Of a stretch of DNA of 64,000 nt, positions 47,821 through 58,800 are shown piece by piece. The notes below the pieces were generated by a model. The model saw only the letters and a program-made list of their open reading frames with translations, was not told where the DNA came from and searched no databases. Both the position numbers and the translations under genes were made by a program. The number at the start of each line of letters is the position of its first letter. Position 1 is the stretch's first letter. Source of the DNA: Stenopsyche tienmushanensis (taxonomy: Eukaryota > Arthropoda > Insecta > Trichoptera > Stenopsychidae); the NCBI GenBank assembly GCA_008973525.1, contig WACJ01000182.1:558001-622000 (forward strand). Direction: 5' to 3'.

Positions 47821-50315
47821 TGGTTGATAAAACGTACATAAACTAAATGTATGAATTAGATCACACGTATCTGGGATTCAATGAATAAAATCGATTTGGA
47901 ATAGAAGTGATTCAAAGTTGTCTGAATGTTGATGATTCGAAAGTCTCTCTTAATAATAGCTGTATCATTCATATATGACGTGATGATATATTTATTGGCA
48001 TTATGTATATGTTCCCATTTTACACCGTCTTTATTCAGATAAAAGGAATACGTAAAGTGAGCTCCATATTTCAAAGACAAAATTAATAAGCAGTTTTTTG
48101 CACTCGGCTCTGGCCTAATGGACGAGGCGATCATGAGAACAGGTTTTGTATCTAAAATCTCAAATTCGAAGCATGATGTCATGGCACTTTTTTGTTCCAT
48201 TATGTGCTTTTTTGCTGGAAAGTTAATAAGAGGCGAGAACAAAAGCTGGTCGGTTACCTCATTGCCCATCGGTTGCAGAATTGCCACTATGGAAATAAAA
48301 CGAATTGCATCACTTTTGCATAGAAACAGCTGATCGTTGCTCCACCCGCACATGTGCTTGCTTCTCACAGAGTGCAACGATCTCTTATGCAAGGTGTGTA
48401 TAGAAAATGCGGCCCTGGAATCGACTTGCTCGCGAAAACGGTCTTTGACATCTGACGAGTGAAAATATGGGCCACAAAAATAAAGCCATCGATGAATTAT
48501 TTATCGTTCTTTACTTCATTCACATATTCTTCTATGTGCATTTACGTAACACACTAATCCAATTTGCAGAGTTCATTCACTACCAGACTTTTACTAGAGC
48601 AAACTTTTTTAATACGTCGATATAACAGACCCAGATAAATTGCTTACGAATCGGTTAGCCATTCAAAAACCCTTGACAACCCTGATTCAATCAAATTCCA
48701 GTCATCGTCAACAATCTATTATAATGATAGTATTTTCATCATAGTTTATCTATAACTATTTCTATAAAAATGTCTCATAAAAATGTCTCACAAGCTTAAT
48801 ACCAAACAAAATGTATCTTCTATCAAATGTCAACTTGCTCATTATTTTTATCTAAATGCAAAAATCTTAGAATTTCAAAGCGATTTCGGCCTATGCAAAC
48901 TATATAAATATGTGGTCTCCAAGAAGAGTAATGTTTCGATTGTTACTCCAACTGTTTTTTCCAAATACTATTTATTTTCGTATTCCAAATATATCATAAA
49001 CCTCATTCTCTTTCATAGTCCATTCAAATACATATTTCATGTATTCTTTCTATAATATTTTATGGATATTAGAATAAATTACTTAAGGCAGAGTTTCAAT
49101 GTAATAACTATAAAGCTCTTCTGCCATATAACAAAAAAATAAAGTCTTTTGTTAACCCTGTTTTAATCACACTTCACCCAACATCAAAATAGCATAATAC
49201 GGACGAAGACAGAGTCCTTCGCTCTCGCTAAGTATACAATTCCCAGAAAGTAACAGCCCACGAACACGCTTATTTACAGACCTTGAGAAGAATAATGGCG
49301 ATGTTTCAAATATAAATTAAACAGTCGAAAATAGCTGTTAATAAAAATTTGAGAGATTAAAACTAAGCACTGACACACAATTTAGATTCAAATCCGTTTG
49401 CCAAAACAATGACTCCATCATCAACCGAGCAAAAATTCATAATAAATTTTGCTTATGAGCTACCAACTAGACTTTGACTGATGACTACTTTCATTTTATA
49501 AATCGATGTAAAAGTGCGATTGTTTAGTTTGTTCACTGCCGCTGAGTGGCGCTTACTCTGCGCTATTCTTAGAACCATCGTTTTCCTGCATACATCGTTT
49601 ATTCTAAAACTAAACATAATATATCGTTCTCTAAAAATGCCGTCTTTTATCAGACATAGGCGATCGTTTCCCAGATATCCCACAGGAGATAAAAGAGTTT
49701 TCCATCGCTTTCCACACGATTTTCTCTATATAAAACTAAAATTGGCTTTGGGAAATTTATATTTTTGGGACTCCCAAATAAAGATATTTGTTAACACCGT
49801 TTCTACCCAAAATTATATTACAATATTAGAAGACATTAAATTTTATCAAGCTCAAATCGTTAAATTGAAACAAGTAAAAACATTAAGCATAAACGTCGAA
49901 TATTGCAATTTGTACGCCTACAACGCAATAGTTCCGTGTACAACGCTGCTATAAGTTTAATTTCGTTTATTGGGAGTGCAAATTAGTTCGGTTCGTTTTT
50001 TGCAATGAACAGATTAATCAAAGTATTGTCCATGGATGATTATTACTTTTTCTCACCTCTCAAGCAATCTTCGAATTCAATCTCGAAAAAAGTCTCATCT
50101 TTTGAGATGATCCAAGTTAGGAGCCAATTTTCGATTTCAATGAAATAGATCAATCGGTGAGCTGCCAAATTGTGCTGTTTCTCTCGGAACAACCAAAAAT
50201 CAGAAGAAGCAATGTCTCTCACAACACCCTTTTGGTTCCACCAGATATACAGCTTCGAACCTTGAGTATTCGGCTTTGGTGTTGATGTTAAGGTCGATGG
50301 CAACGATTGACCGGC
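47821..50315. other. Intergenic stretch with two long unrecognised frames
   Basis: On the minus strand 47856-48392 is open for 178 codons; on the plus strand 49514-49954 is open for 146. Neither begins with ATG (TTG and GTG), and I recognise no domain in either. The first has a weakly basic N-terminal part and many I and S residues. In the second the first Met-initiated part starts at 49637 (MPSFIRHRR...). They are long for AT-rich DNA and may be decayed transposon or gene exons, but I cannot assign them. No other feature was found. Confidence 0.3.
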
Positions 50316-50843
50316 AAAATTTCGATCCCGGGATTTCGGGATTTCATTAGACAATCGATTTCCCTACAAATTATTTATTTCCGTCGCTGCATATGAATAC
50401 TTATACGTTATAATACTTTGATGTGATTCGTAATTATATTACGGAGGAATGCAAAAATTCTGAACCCCGTATCTATTATATTTCATATCGATATTCCCAT
50501 TATTAGAGTCGATGTGTAGTAAATACATCACCGGTAGGGAAAGGTTACCATAACAATTTGAAAAACATACATGTACGCTATATATGTATACATAGATTGG
50601 ACAGTTACTGCCCCTAGGCGTCGCCTAAGTTCGCCAATTAGTAGTTACGCCACTGTTTCCAAGCCTCCAAATTTCGTCGGGAATGTGTCGATTTAGTAGC
50701 CTTCATCGTGTTGGTGAGGTGTACGATTTCTGTTAGATAAAAATTTAAATCCCGAAATTTTCGGGATTACGTTTTCTAATCCCGGGATTCTTAAGTACCT
50801 AAAATTGTCCAGAATCCCGGGATCGCGGGATTGGATTCCCTAG
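50316..50843 (-). mobile_element. hAT-type element, copy 6
   Basis: Left end aaatttcgatcccgggattt, then cgggatttcattagac; right end cgcgggattggattccctag. The interior has the family blocks in minus orientation: tttccgtcgctgca, attacggaggaatgc, cccgtatctattatatttca, gtagtaaatacatcaccggt and gcccctaggcgtcgcctaag. The whole coding part is deleted, so it is a MITE-like derivative with both ends. Its left end is nearly identical to that of the copy at 27254. Confidence 0.75.
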
Positions 50844-51034
50844 TCATAATCTGATGCAAAAACCTTTTCTATATTGCCTTTGAATCAGCTCCAGCCATTC
50901 TTGAAATATCGAAACCATTCCCTAAATGATTTATCAGTTGGAGCATTGTCACCATAAACTTCCACAAGCATTCGATGATGTAGAGTAGAGGTGTGCGAAA
51001 GTAGCCTCGTCGGTTTGCTCATCAAACGCTACTG

Positions 51035-51450
51035 GGGTAGCCCAGCCAACATGAGTTGGGTGCGCAGGTCACCCTGTGCTACGTTCCCATAAAGAGGTGT
51101 GTGGAACAGCCGATTACATTAGTCGGTGGAGACTGTGTCAAAGGCTCACCACTACCCTCAACAGCCTAGGGCCTAGGCAAACAGGGTAGAACGGTTTTAA
51201 GCTGTTCGAATGGCGACTCGTATCCCTGGCTAGGTACTAAGAATGACCCAACCGCTGGTCGGACATTGGTCCTTCCCGCGCAAACCTCGCCTTCTCTAGA
51301 AGGCGTGGAGCAAAAAGGATAGGCACCGGGATGTTCCACGCATAGCGTTTCCTCGTGAAGGTAAAGGATCAGTGGAAGACACTCTTTGTGTGGCTACTCC
51401 GGGGTAATATAGAACAGACCATACTGCAGCGCAGGAAATCGCCTCAATTA
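51035..51450 (+). mobile_element. R1-like non-LTR 5'-region fragment, copy 3
   Basis: Contains ggtagcccagccaacatgag, gtggagactgtgtcaaaggc, a tatccctggctaggtac block, gcgtggagcaaaaaggatag and agaacagaccatactgcagc. The first two words match 24255-24360; the last two match the minus strand of 38870-39000. No coding frame is intact here. I infer a 5' untranslated region and the beginning of ORF1 of one non-LTR family. Confidence 0.5.
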
Positions 51451-53431
51451 ATAATTAACCCCCAACGAATCAGATGTCTGTCGTCTTGTCCACTATGAAA
51501 CATTCATAAATTCCAGGGCTATTTTTTGAAAACGGACCGAACTAATTTGCATTCTTATTACATTTCGATTACACAATACAATGTTTAATGTCCTTATGAT
51601 TCTATATATAATGTAATAAATGGGAACACGTGTAAATTAATTTCTAAATCGATACACTCTTGGCAATAAGACTCGACAGATTGGCACGTGTTGATCTGTC
51701 AAATATCAAACGGACATCTATTTTCTAAACAATATCCTGTTTTAACCAGTTAAATACGTATAAACATCAGAGCTATGCATTCGTGTGTGCTAAATATTCG
51801 GCTTCACACACGCCCAAAATATGTGTATGTTTTTATGGGACACCCGTGTTGGTGTTTATAGTACACGTTCCCTTGCCAAAAATGAATTATGCTCATTCCA
51901 AGAATTCACTATGACGCTTTCAATGATTATCTATAATAGAATTTCCACATGCATTGATTTAAATGATGGATAAATACCGTGCAAACTAAAAGCGTGTATA
52001 TCAAATTTAATATGCTAATTGCTCGAATGCAATAAAGCAACCTGTATGTAGAAGGCAAAATTTTAAATTTTGATTGGGGTAGTCGTGGAGGCGGAATGAG
52101 TCTGCAGTTATACGCGCTCGCACCACCCTCGTGGCAAGATTTGATAAAAGATCTCATTCCCATTAATCCCGAAATTAATTACGACCTACGTCGCTGGACC
52201 GACCCGAAAAGGCTTTATGCAATAATTCAACATTACACAACGAGTCCGGTCATTTTGCATAATTACCGCGGGTTCACATTAATGAGTCCACCTCCCCGTA
52301 TATATTAGTCGGTCAATTTATCCTGCGCGGTCTCCGAACTGAATCGATATGGATTCAAATGTATTCATGACATCCAAATTGATTTTTATATGCCGGTTCA
52401 CAGAAAGAGGTTGTATTTTCAATTTGACTTCGTCATCCTACCGAATTGAATCCATTTGAATACACATTATGGAGATATCCTCAGGTATATACACGATGTA
52501 TGAAGAGATACCCGGCTCGCATCATTAGGAGGCTGGATCTATTAATTTTATCCGTCGGGCAATATTAATTTTATATTTTCATTTTTCTCCAAATCCAACT
52601 TGTAATTTTTTCCCAACAAATAAATGCTCGATTTTGACATTCAACCGGGATTCTAGGCGATAGCAAGTTAAATTCCGGAACAATAAAGGACTCACTTAAA
52701 TCCACTAAATTTACAAGCCTCATAACTTATATTAGATAGCGCCATATTATGACAGCTCATTTTGATGAAATTTACATTAAAAAACTATAAAAAATCGGTA
52801 TTAATATTCTGTCGTCTCCATCTTAAGAGAACTGGCCCTCATTCAAAAGAATATTTAGCACCAATTACAATGTGATTTCAAAGCAAAACATGAATGTTTT
52901 GATTCAGACAACTCTAAAATAAATTACACAACAGTCGCCTAATTATAATCCCCCGACATTTACAATAATGCTCACGGATTTATAATCATGGAGCAATTAC
53001 TCTCGATTTATTAGACGTGCCCTTAATCAACTGGCAATTCATTGGAAATCTTATTTTGTCATTTGCTATTGTCTCTTCAATAAAATCAAGTAAAAAGTTG
53101 AACAATGGAGTCGCCGGCGTCCATTGTCGAGTCTCTCGCTGATTAATGGGGACTCTTATCGTCGATTGCCCAAATGACATATTGAAAACGTCCGTCGAAA
53201 CCCTTTCTTTCAGCTGAAATTCAATATATAATGAATCGGGTCGTGAACTTTAGTACATTTGTCGTTTTCTTAAGCACTTAGTTAACAGGAAGACTCGTGC
53301 ACTTTCGCGACCATCAATCACGCAGTCTTGGCACACTATGCCGACATGAGCCCGAAACCATTTTATACCGATGTATAATTTCCTCGGCGTGATTATATTT
53401 ATATAGACCACCTTATTGGATTCTGAAGCAA
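51451..53431. other. Intergenic stretch upstream of the tRNA array
   Basis: No gene recognised. The 52070-52310 part is less AT-rich, with opposing short frames (51927-52163 minus, 52096-52308 plus) and no domain. The sequence just before the first tRNA (ttggattctgaagca) differs from the spacer found before the other four, which marks the left edge of the tandem array. Confidence 0.35.
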
Positions 53432-53503
53432 TCCTCGGTAGTATAGTGGTAAGTATCCCCGCCTGTCACGCGGGAGACCGGGGTTCGATTCCCCGCCGTG
53501 GAG
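53432..53503 (+). tRNA. tRNA-Asp (GTC), copy 1
   Basis: 72-base cloverleaf delivering aspartate for GAC and GAT codons. The anticodon loop ctgtcac (anticodon GTC) closes on the stem cccgc/gcggg. The D arm carries the internal A box (tagtatagtggtaagta) and the T arm cgggg-ttcgatt-cccg carries the B box ggttcgattcc. The acceptor stem tcctcgg pairs with ccgtgga except for T4 opposite T69; the usual insect tRNA-Asp has G69, giving a T-G pair. The discriminator base is G73 and the CCA tail is not encoded, as is normal in eukaryotes. No intron. A run of seven T immediately downstream is a Pol III terminator. First unit of the array, with a unique upstream flank. Confidence 0.95.
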
Positions 53504-53609
53504 TTTTTTTGCCACAAATTATTTTTTGGCGCTGACCACATTTCATCCAAAAATACTTTTATTGAACTGAATATATTTTTATACAACGTTTATTCAGAGT
53601 CGAGAGCAA

Positions 53610-53681
53610 TCCTCGGTAGTATAGTGGTAAGTATCCCCGCCTGTCACGCGGGAGACCGGGGTTCGATTCCCCGCCGTGGAG
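53610..53681 (+). tRNA. tRNA-Asp (GTC), copy 2
   Basis: Identical to copy 1 over all 72 bases, including the T4:T69 acceptor mismatch. The flank just upstream is cgagagcaa and the downstream terminator is tctttttg, with five T. Internal A and B boxes intact. Confidence 0.95.
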
Positions 53682-53787
53682 TCTTTTTGCCACAAATTAT
53701 TTTTTGGCGCTAACCACATTTCATCCAAAAATACTTTTAATGAACTGAATACATTTTTGTACAACGTTTTATCAGAATCAAGAACAA

Positions 53788-53859
53788 TCCTCGGTAGTAT
53801 AGTGGTAAGTATCCCCGCCTGTCACGCGGGAGACCGGGGTTCGATTCCCCGCCGTGGAG
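53788..53859 (+). tRNA. tRNA-Asp (GTC), copy 3
   Basis: Identical in sequence to copies 1 and 2, with the same T4:T69 mismatch and a tcttttt terminator. Its upstream flank (gaatcaagaacaa) is shared with copy 4, so copies 3 and 4 are the closest pair by flank. Confidence 0.95.
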
Positions 53860-53965
53860 TCTTTTTGCCACAAATTATTTTTTGGCGCTAATCACATTTC
53901 ATCCAAAAATACTTTTAATGAACTAAATATATTTTTGTACAACGTTTTATCAGAATCAAGAACAA

Positions 53966-54037
53966 TCCTCGGTAGTATAGTGGTAAGTATCCCCGCCTGT
54001 CACGCGGGAGACTGGGGTTCGATTCCCCGCCGTGGAG
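53966..54037 (+). tRNA. tRNA-Asp (GTC), copy 4, T-stem variant
   Basis: One base differs from the other four: the T stem begins tgggg instead of cgggg. This turns the C49-G65 pair into a U-G wobble. The B box itself (ggttcgattcc) is unchanged, so transcription should be unaffected. It keeps the T4:T69 acceptor mismatch and the tcttttt terminator. Confidence 0.94.
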
Positions 54038-54143
54038 TCTTTTTGCCACAAATTATTTTTTGGCGCTAACCACATTTCATCCAAAAATACTTTTATTGAA
54101 CTGAATATATTTTTGTACAACGTTTACTAAGAATCGAGAGCAA

Positions 54144-54215
54144 TCCTCGGTAGTATAGTGGTAAGTATCCCCGCCTGTCACGCGGGAGACCGGGGTTCGA
54201 TTCCCCGCCGTGGAG
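54144..54215 (+). tRNA. tRNA-Asp (GTC), copy 5
   Basis: Identical to copy 1. Followed by a run of nine T and then by AT-rich DNA unlike the spacers of the earlier units, so the array ends here. Confidence 0.95.
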
Positions 54216-54487
54216 TTTTTTTTTATTATTAAAAAAATATATTTCTATTATTATTTCAATATTACTATTTTATTACTTTTTACCCTTTCTTCCTTAATAT
54301 ATAACATTTTCTTTCTTCTTTGAACATGGTAAGCTTCCTAGATGAAATCTAGGTTAAGTTCTTAAATATAATGAACAATTCCATTGCATATAAATTGTTT
54401 TCTGAAATATGAATGATTCGATCTTAATAGGCAATATATAATCAAGTCTACGACGTACGGCTATTAAATATCGAGACTAGGCTATTT
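54216..54487. other. AT-rich stretch after the tRNA array
   Basis: Starts with the terminator T-run of the last tRNA. Nothing else is recognised. Confidence 0.4.
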
Positions 54488-54807
54488 ATTCGCCTGGGAA
54501 CGTGCCCTATTCCGTGGCTCGCACAGTTTCCAGATCTGACACCACTGGATTTCTTTGCCTGGAGACGTGCCCTATTCCGTGACTCACACGGTCAACAGAC
54601 CTGACACCACAGGATTTCTTTGTCTAGGGACATTCAAAAGAATTAATTTACACGACAGAGATCCTAATTAAAGAAATAAGGGTTGCAAAAATGAAAGAGA
54701 TAATGCTACGTCGTTCGTACATACGAAGCAGAGTTGGCCAATTTGCAAAAATTTTGTAAATAAATTTAATAAAAACACCTTAAGCATAAAACATATTTTC
54801 TTAGCCC

Positions 54808-55558
54808 TTTTTTTCCTGTGGGAGGGAAATCTTGCATAAAACACCCTGGGTTTGATCCCAGTGTCAGTTTCTTACTGCCTAAACCCCTCCCTTTTCCTTC
54901 TCAACCCTCCTGGTATTGTTTTCCACATTGCTTCAGGAGGACAGATAGTCTGATCTTGGGTAATTGGCTCTCTTTGGCGCTCAGAATTTCTTCAAATCGC
55001 GGCAAAGGTCCCAGTTTCTCGCCATCATGCTGTGAACCATATTGTCGACGTTGAGCTCAGCTACTCCAAATACATGATTCAGCAGTTTTCTCTAGCGTCA
55101 TCGATCTTCGCTTGGCAGTGGTGTTATATTGCAGATGGTTCTTGGCCAATCTGCTTCAGGTACTTACCGAAGCATCCATGCCCAGTGAGCACCTGAGTCA
55201 AGCGGTAGGTCGTTTCGCCGTGTTTTTGGGCCTTCCACCGACTTATGACCGGGATAAATCGGTGGGTCCATCTTCCCTTGCTGTACTGATCCCATCTCCG
55301 TTACCAGGCTTCCCTCAGTTTCTGGTCATGTTCGTTATGATTTTTAGGATCTTCGTAGTCCAAGGCCCTCTTCTTTGACTGGAGGTCAAGCGGAGGGATT
55401 CCAGCGATCACGAGCACTGCTTCATCAGATACAGTTCTGTATGCTGTGGTGATTCGGAGCACTCCCTGCCGCTGGACCCCAGCCAGCTTCTTTCTATAGC
55501 TTTTGTGTCTGAGCAACTCATGTCATATCGGGGCTTTGTACAGAAAGATCAAGTGTTA
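54808..55558 (-). mobile_element. 5'-truncated R1-type non-LTR retrotransposon
   Basis: Flanked by a 13-bp target-site duplication with one mismatch (attttcttagccc at 54795-54807, attttcttaaccc at 55559-55571). On the minus strand the element ends in a short poly-A (seven T on the plus strand) directly against the duplication, the signature of target-primed reverse transcription. The coding content reads KLAGVQRQGVLRITTAYRTV, SDEAVLVIAGIPPLDL, then GRWTHRFIPVISRW and LTQVLTGHGCFGKYLKQIGQ. These are the C-terminal blocks of R1-clade ORF2. A stop after KLREAW and further breaks make it a pseudogene. The zinc-knuckle CHHC expected after LTGHGCFG is not intact. Confidence 0.85.
55301..55516 (-). 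pseudogene. R1-type ORF2 C-terminal fragment
   Basis: 71 codons open: LAGVQRQGVLRITTAYRTVS followed by DEAVLVIAGIPPLDLQSKKR. This corresponds to the conserved region after the reverse-transcriptase domain in R1/TRAS-type retrotransposons (Q-R-x-x-L-R-x-x-x-A-Y-R-T-V-S, A-x-x-V-I-A-G-x-x-P-x-D-L). The frame ends in a stop at REAW-stop, after which the recognisable protein continues in another frame (GRWTHRFIPVISRW). The endonuclease and most of the polymerase domain are missing because the element is 5'-truncated. Confidence 0.8.
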
Positions 55559-55890
55559 ATTTTCTTAACCCTAACCCTGGCAAACTGGTACCTCTTCAAG
55601 TTTAACGACTTATTGAATGATTTGTATGACATGTAGAATATCGTTGAAAAGGGTATAATCTAGAAAACTTTTTAACACTAAACTAAGTTTAAAATAGTTG
55701 TTATTTTTTGTTTTTAAATAAAAAAATTAAAAATTGACATTTCTCATTCGGTTGCACATTTTATGTGACTTTGGAAGTTCAGAATTTCGACAGCCCTGAT
55801 ACTTAGGACATAAGGCCTATGTGTGAAACGTAGCAAAAAAAACCCTAACCCCTCAAGAAAACAATTGTCGATCCTTGTGCAAAATACCTG

Positions 55891-58800
55891 TATATAGAAC
55901 CACATCACACATAAATTTAATATGGAATTGATCTTAAATAAGCACTTAAACTGCAAAATATTAGGTAGGAAATATATTTAATAATAAACTTCTTCATTGA
56001 GCTGATTCCATTTATCTCTACGAAAGTGGATTCAAATGGCGATCGACATATAAAATTCAAAATGTCATTATATTCAATTAAGTTAAGTACATAGTTTGTT
56101 GCAAGAATTAATTTTGTGCCTTGCAAAAACACAAAAGGAAATTTGTGTGTTATTGACAAAAATGCAGACTGAAAACGTTTTATGGCCCGATGGCAATCAA
56201 TACTCAGTCTAAATAGTTATTCCCGTTATTAAAATTACAATTCTTGTTATTGTTTATATGATGTGGTTAGTTGTTGTCGTTTTGGGCTTTGCATTCTTTA
56301 GACGATGATGAATTTTCATAAATATTCATACGTTTCAGTGAGAGATCACATATAAGTTACGGCTGGCTATCAATTCTTTAACATGTTGTAGCCGAATTCA
56401 ACTAATTTATTCTAATTTGAAAACTGTATTTATTTCCATTGTTCATTCGTTTTGACATTATTTAAAAAGTCACACTTGATTATTTTATGTTTAAACCGAG
56501 TTTAATAATCGATTTTGCAAGTTATTCCAGTAAGCATTATATTTTACGTTCATGTATGGATTATAATATCCATTATTAGATGTTATAAAAATACGGTTAC
56601 TTATCTCCTTTTTTGTGTTGAATTGTTGATTTATATGTTAAGATTTAGTTCGTGCGGCACTTATTGAAGTTGGATTTGACTCAATTTTACCTGATGGTCG
56701 GATTGTTTAATGGATGTATGTATAAGAGAGAATATGTTTATATCGATTGCCAATCAAAGGTTAACCACGTCCGATAAATAAATCATGAAATAGAGATGTA
56801 TTGGTTGGTTATAACTGTTTTTCATAGTGCGTGCAGAACAACTTTCCGTTTTGAACAGTCGTCCGCCTCTTGACTTTTAAATTACTGCCTTCTTTTCAAA
56901 ACCCACTTTCCAGAAAAAATAATACACATAAAGCGACTCAGCTAGATATTTATTTCTTTACTAACACCAGAGCTACTTGAACTCAGTGAAATCTCGATGG
57001 ATGATTTTTTCCATTTTGATTCACTGAATTTATTTCAATAGTATTTATTCTATTAGTCATGTACTTAATTATGTTATTGTAGGATATGACTTCTTTTTAA
57101 AAATTAAATAGAAAAGTATACACAGTTTTTTTTAAAGAATATACAAACACACTTGGGGATTCAGCAAGTTTCTTGCCAAGTTAAGAAATAATGCTTTATA
57201 ACAACCATTAATAACCTACAAAACACCATAAATCACAAATGTTGAAAACAAGTGGAATCAGTTCCTTGGGGCACTGTCACGTAGCGCCACTGAATAAATT
57301 ACATTCAAGTTACATATTAGGTGTAAAATATATCTCTATCTTATATGTACACAACCAAGTTTCATATATTCGCTGCAAAATGGAAATCTTCGATTTAGCA
57401 TTGGGACTGTGCGGTCTATATTGAGATAAATCCGCCCAAACATGAAAAGGGTCTGTTCCTTCCGTAACGATATGCATTCCAATGTACCGAAATAATTCCC
57501 TCTTCCTCAATTTCAATGAAATCGACGAAAAATAGGATATTAAAATTCGGACAACATAATGCCGACTTCGACAGGAAGCCCATTTTTCATTCGACAATTT
57601 CAAAATCCATCGTTATCTCGCCCGCCCGCCCACCGCCCACCCGGCAATAACTGAAAATCGCATTAATTTTTCCTTTCACGAAAGAGTTGCGATTTTTTAT
57701 TTTAAATGCGCCCAATAAATTTGAATAAATTAAAAACGAATCCCTCCGAGGGACGAAAATTCGGGTGGGACTCGAAGAAAAAGGCGTCCAAATTTTCTCC
57801 CTTTTGTCAGATAATTTAATGGGATGTCCCCCATTCAAAGCCAATTATTTGTTTTCAATAAGAAAATTGAGGTTTTTCAAATGGCGGAATATTTATGTGA
57901 CAGTATTTACACGGGGAAGGCTTTCCGCTGAAAGTATTTGAACTCTCCAAATGGAAAAAAAAATGGGGGTGAAAGTCCAATTCTATTGAATAAATATTTT
58001 TTTCTGCAAATCATCCGAAATAATCAAGCATTTAAAAAATGCCATTTTGCAACATATCCTTGCACCCATTGAATATTTTTATAGCAATAATTAAATTTTC
58101 ATGTAAGCAATTGTATCGTCTATTTATTGTGAGTTTAAAATGAGTCAAAAATGTCATCGCGTTTGATATGAACCGCCCAATGAAGATGGTGGTGAAAAAC
58201 ATAGCTAACGATCGACATGTCCATGGCTTCCCAATTCGATTTCATCAACTTAATACTACAAATTTAATCAGATTTGAATTCAGATTTTGCACTTTAAAAT
58301 GGCACCAATTCTCATGGTAAATATTGAGCTCGTCAAATTTTCAAAGTCAAATATGTGTGCCATGGTTTGAATAACTTTTTTTTATTACTATCCAAGGACA
58401 CAAATCCTGTGCCATATTTTTAGGAAATCATGAATGTCTTTCATAAATTCTTTGTTGAAAATTTGCAGGTGCGAATTTAATTTACTATGTAGTATATAAA
58501 TAATTACAATTGAATTACAATGTCCAAGCATGTGTTATATTGGTTAGAGCAGGGTATATATCTATATCTGTAAATCTATCATATTGTATTGCACTTTATT
58601 ACTATGTCGGAAAATTGATACATATTGGATGCTGATCAGAAAGGGAGAGGTTATCTGTTTAGAGTTGCCTAAACATTAAGTCATTTTTTGCTAGAAACTT
58701 GAATCTCAGTCCTTGGTATGCCCCTCGACGTATGCGGAAGACTGTGATCAAACTTTATAAAAAACCGTATGTTTAAATGCATTAATATTGCAAAATAGAC

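Larger units (their letters stand above)
53432..54215 (+). repeat. Tandem array: five tRNA-Asp units, 178-bp period
   Basis: The tRNA starts at 53432, 53610, 53788, 53966 and 54144 are each exactly 178 bp apart. Each 106-bp spacer begins with a poly-T terminator, then gccacaaattattttttggc, catttcatccaaaaatactt and a short gagtcgagagcaa- or gaatcaagaacaa-type 5' flank. The spacers differ by only a few substitutions and no length change, which points to recent duplication or ongoing homogenisation. Confidence 0.95.
54488..55890 (+). mobile_element. Family B element split by an R1 insertion
   Basis: Two 65-bp units start at 54501 and 54566 (ttccgtggctcgcacagttt and the matching words). The element continues with aatttacacgacagagatcc and ttgtaaataaatttaataaa. 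It is then interrupted by 54808-55558 and resumes with aaccctaaccctggcaaact, tcaagtttaacgacttatt and gttgcacattttatgtgact. It closes with ggacataaggcctatgtgtg and gtgcaaaatacctg, followed by TA. The left terminus is missing. It encodes no transposase beyond the repeated catalytic-region fragment. Confidence 0.7.

Noticed and set aside
53498..54069. Three 71-codon plus-strand frames with nearly identical peptides
   Set aside because: They are a by-product of the 178-bp tandem tRNA-Asp units: each frame reads through a tRNA body and its spacer.
54818..55378. Plus-strand frames of 78 and 88 codons
   Set aside because: They are antisense shadows of the R1-type element whose conserved protein blocks lie on the minus strand.
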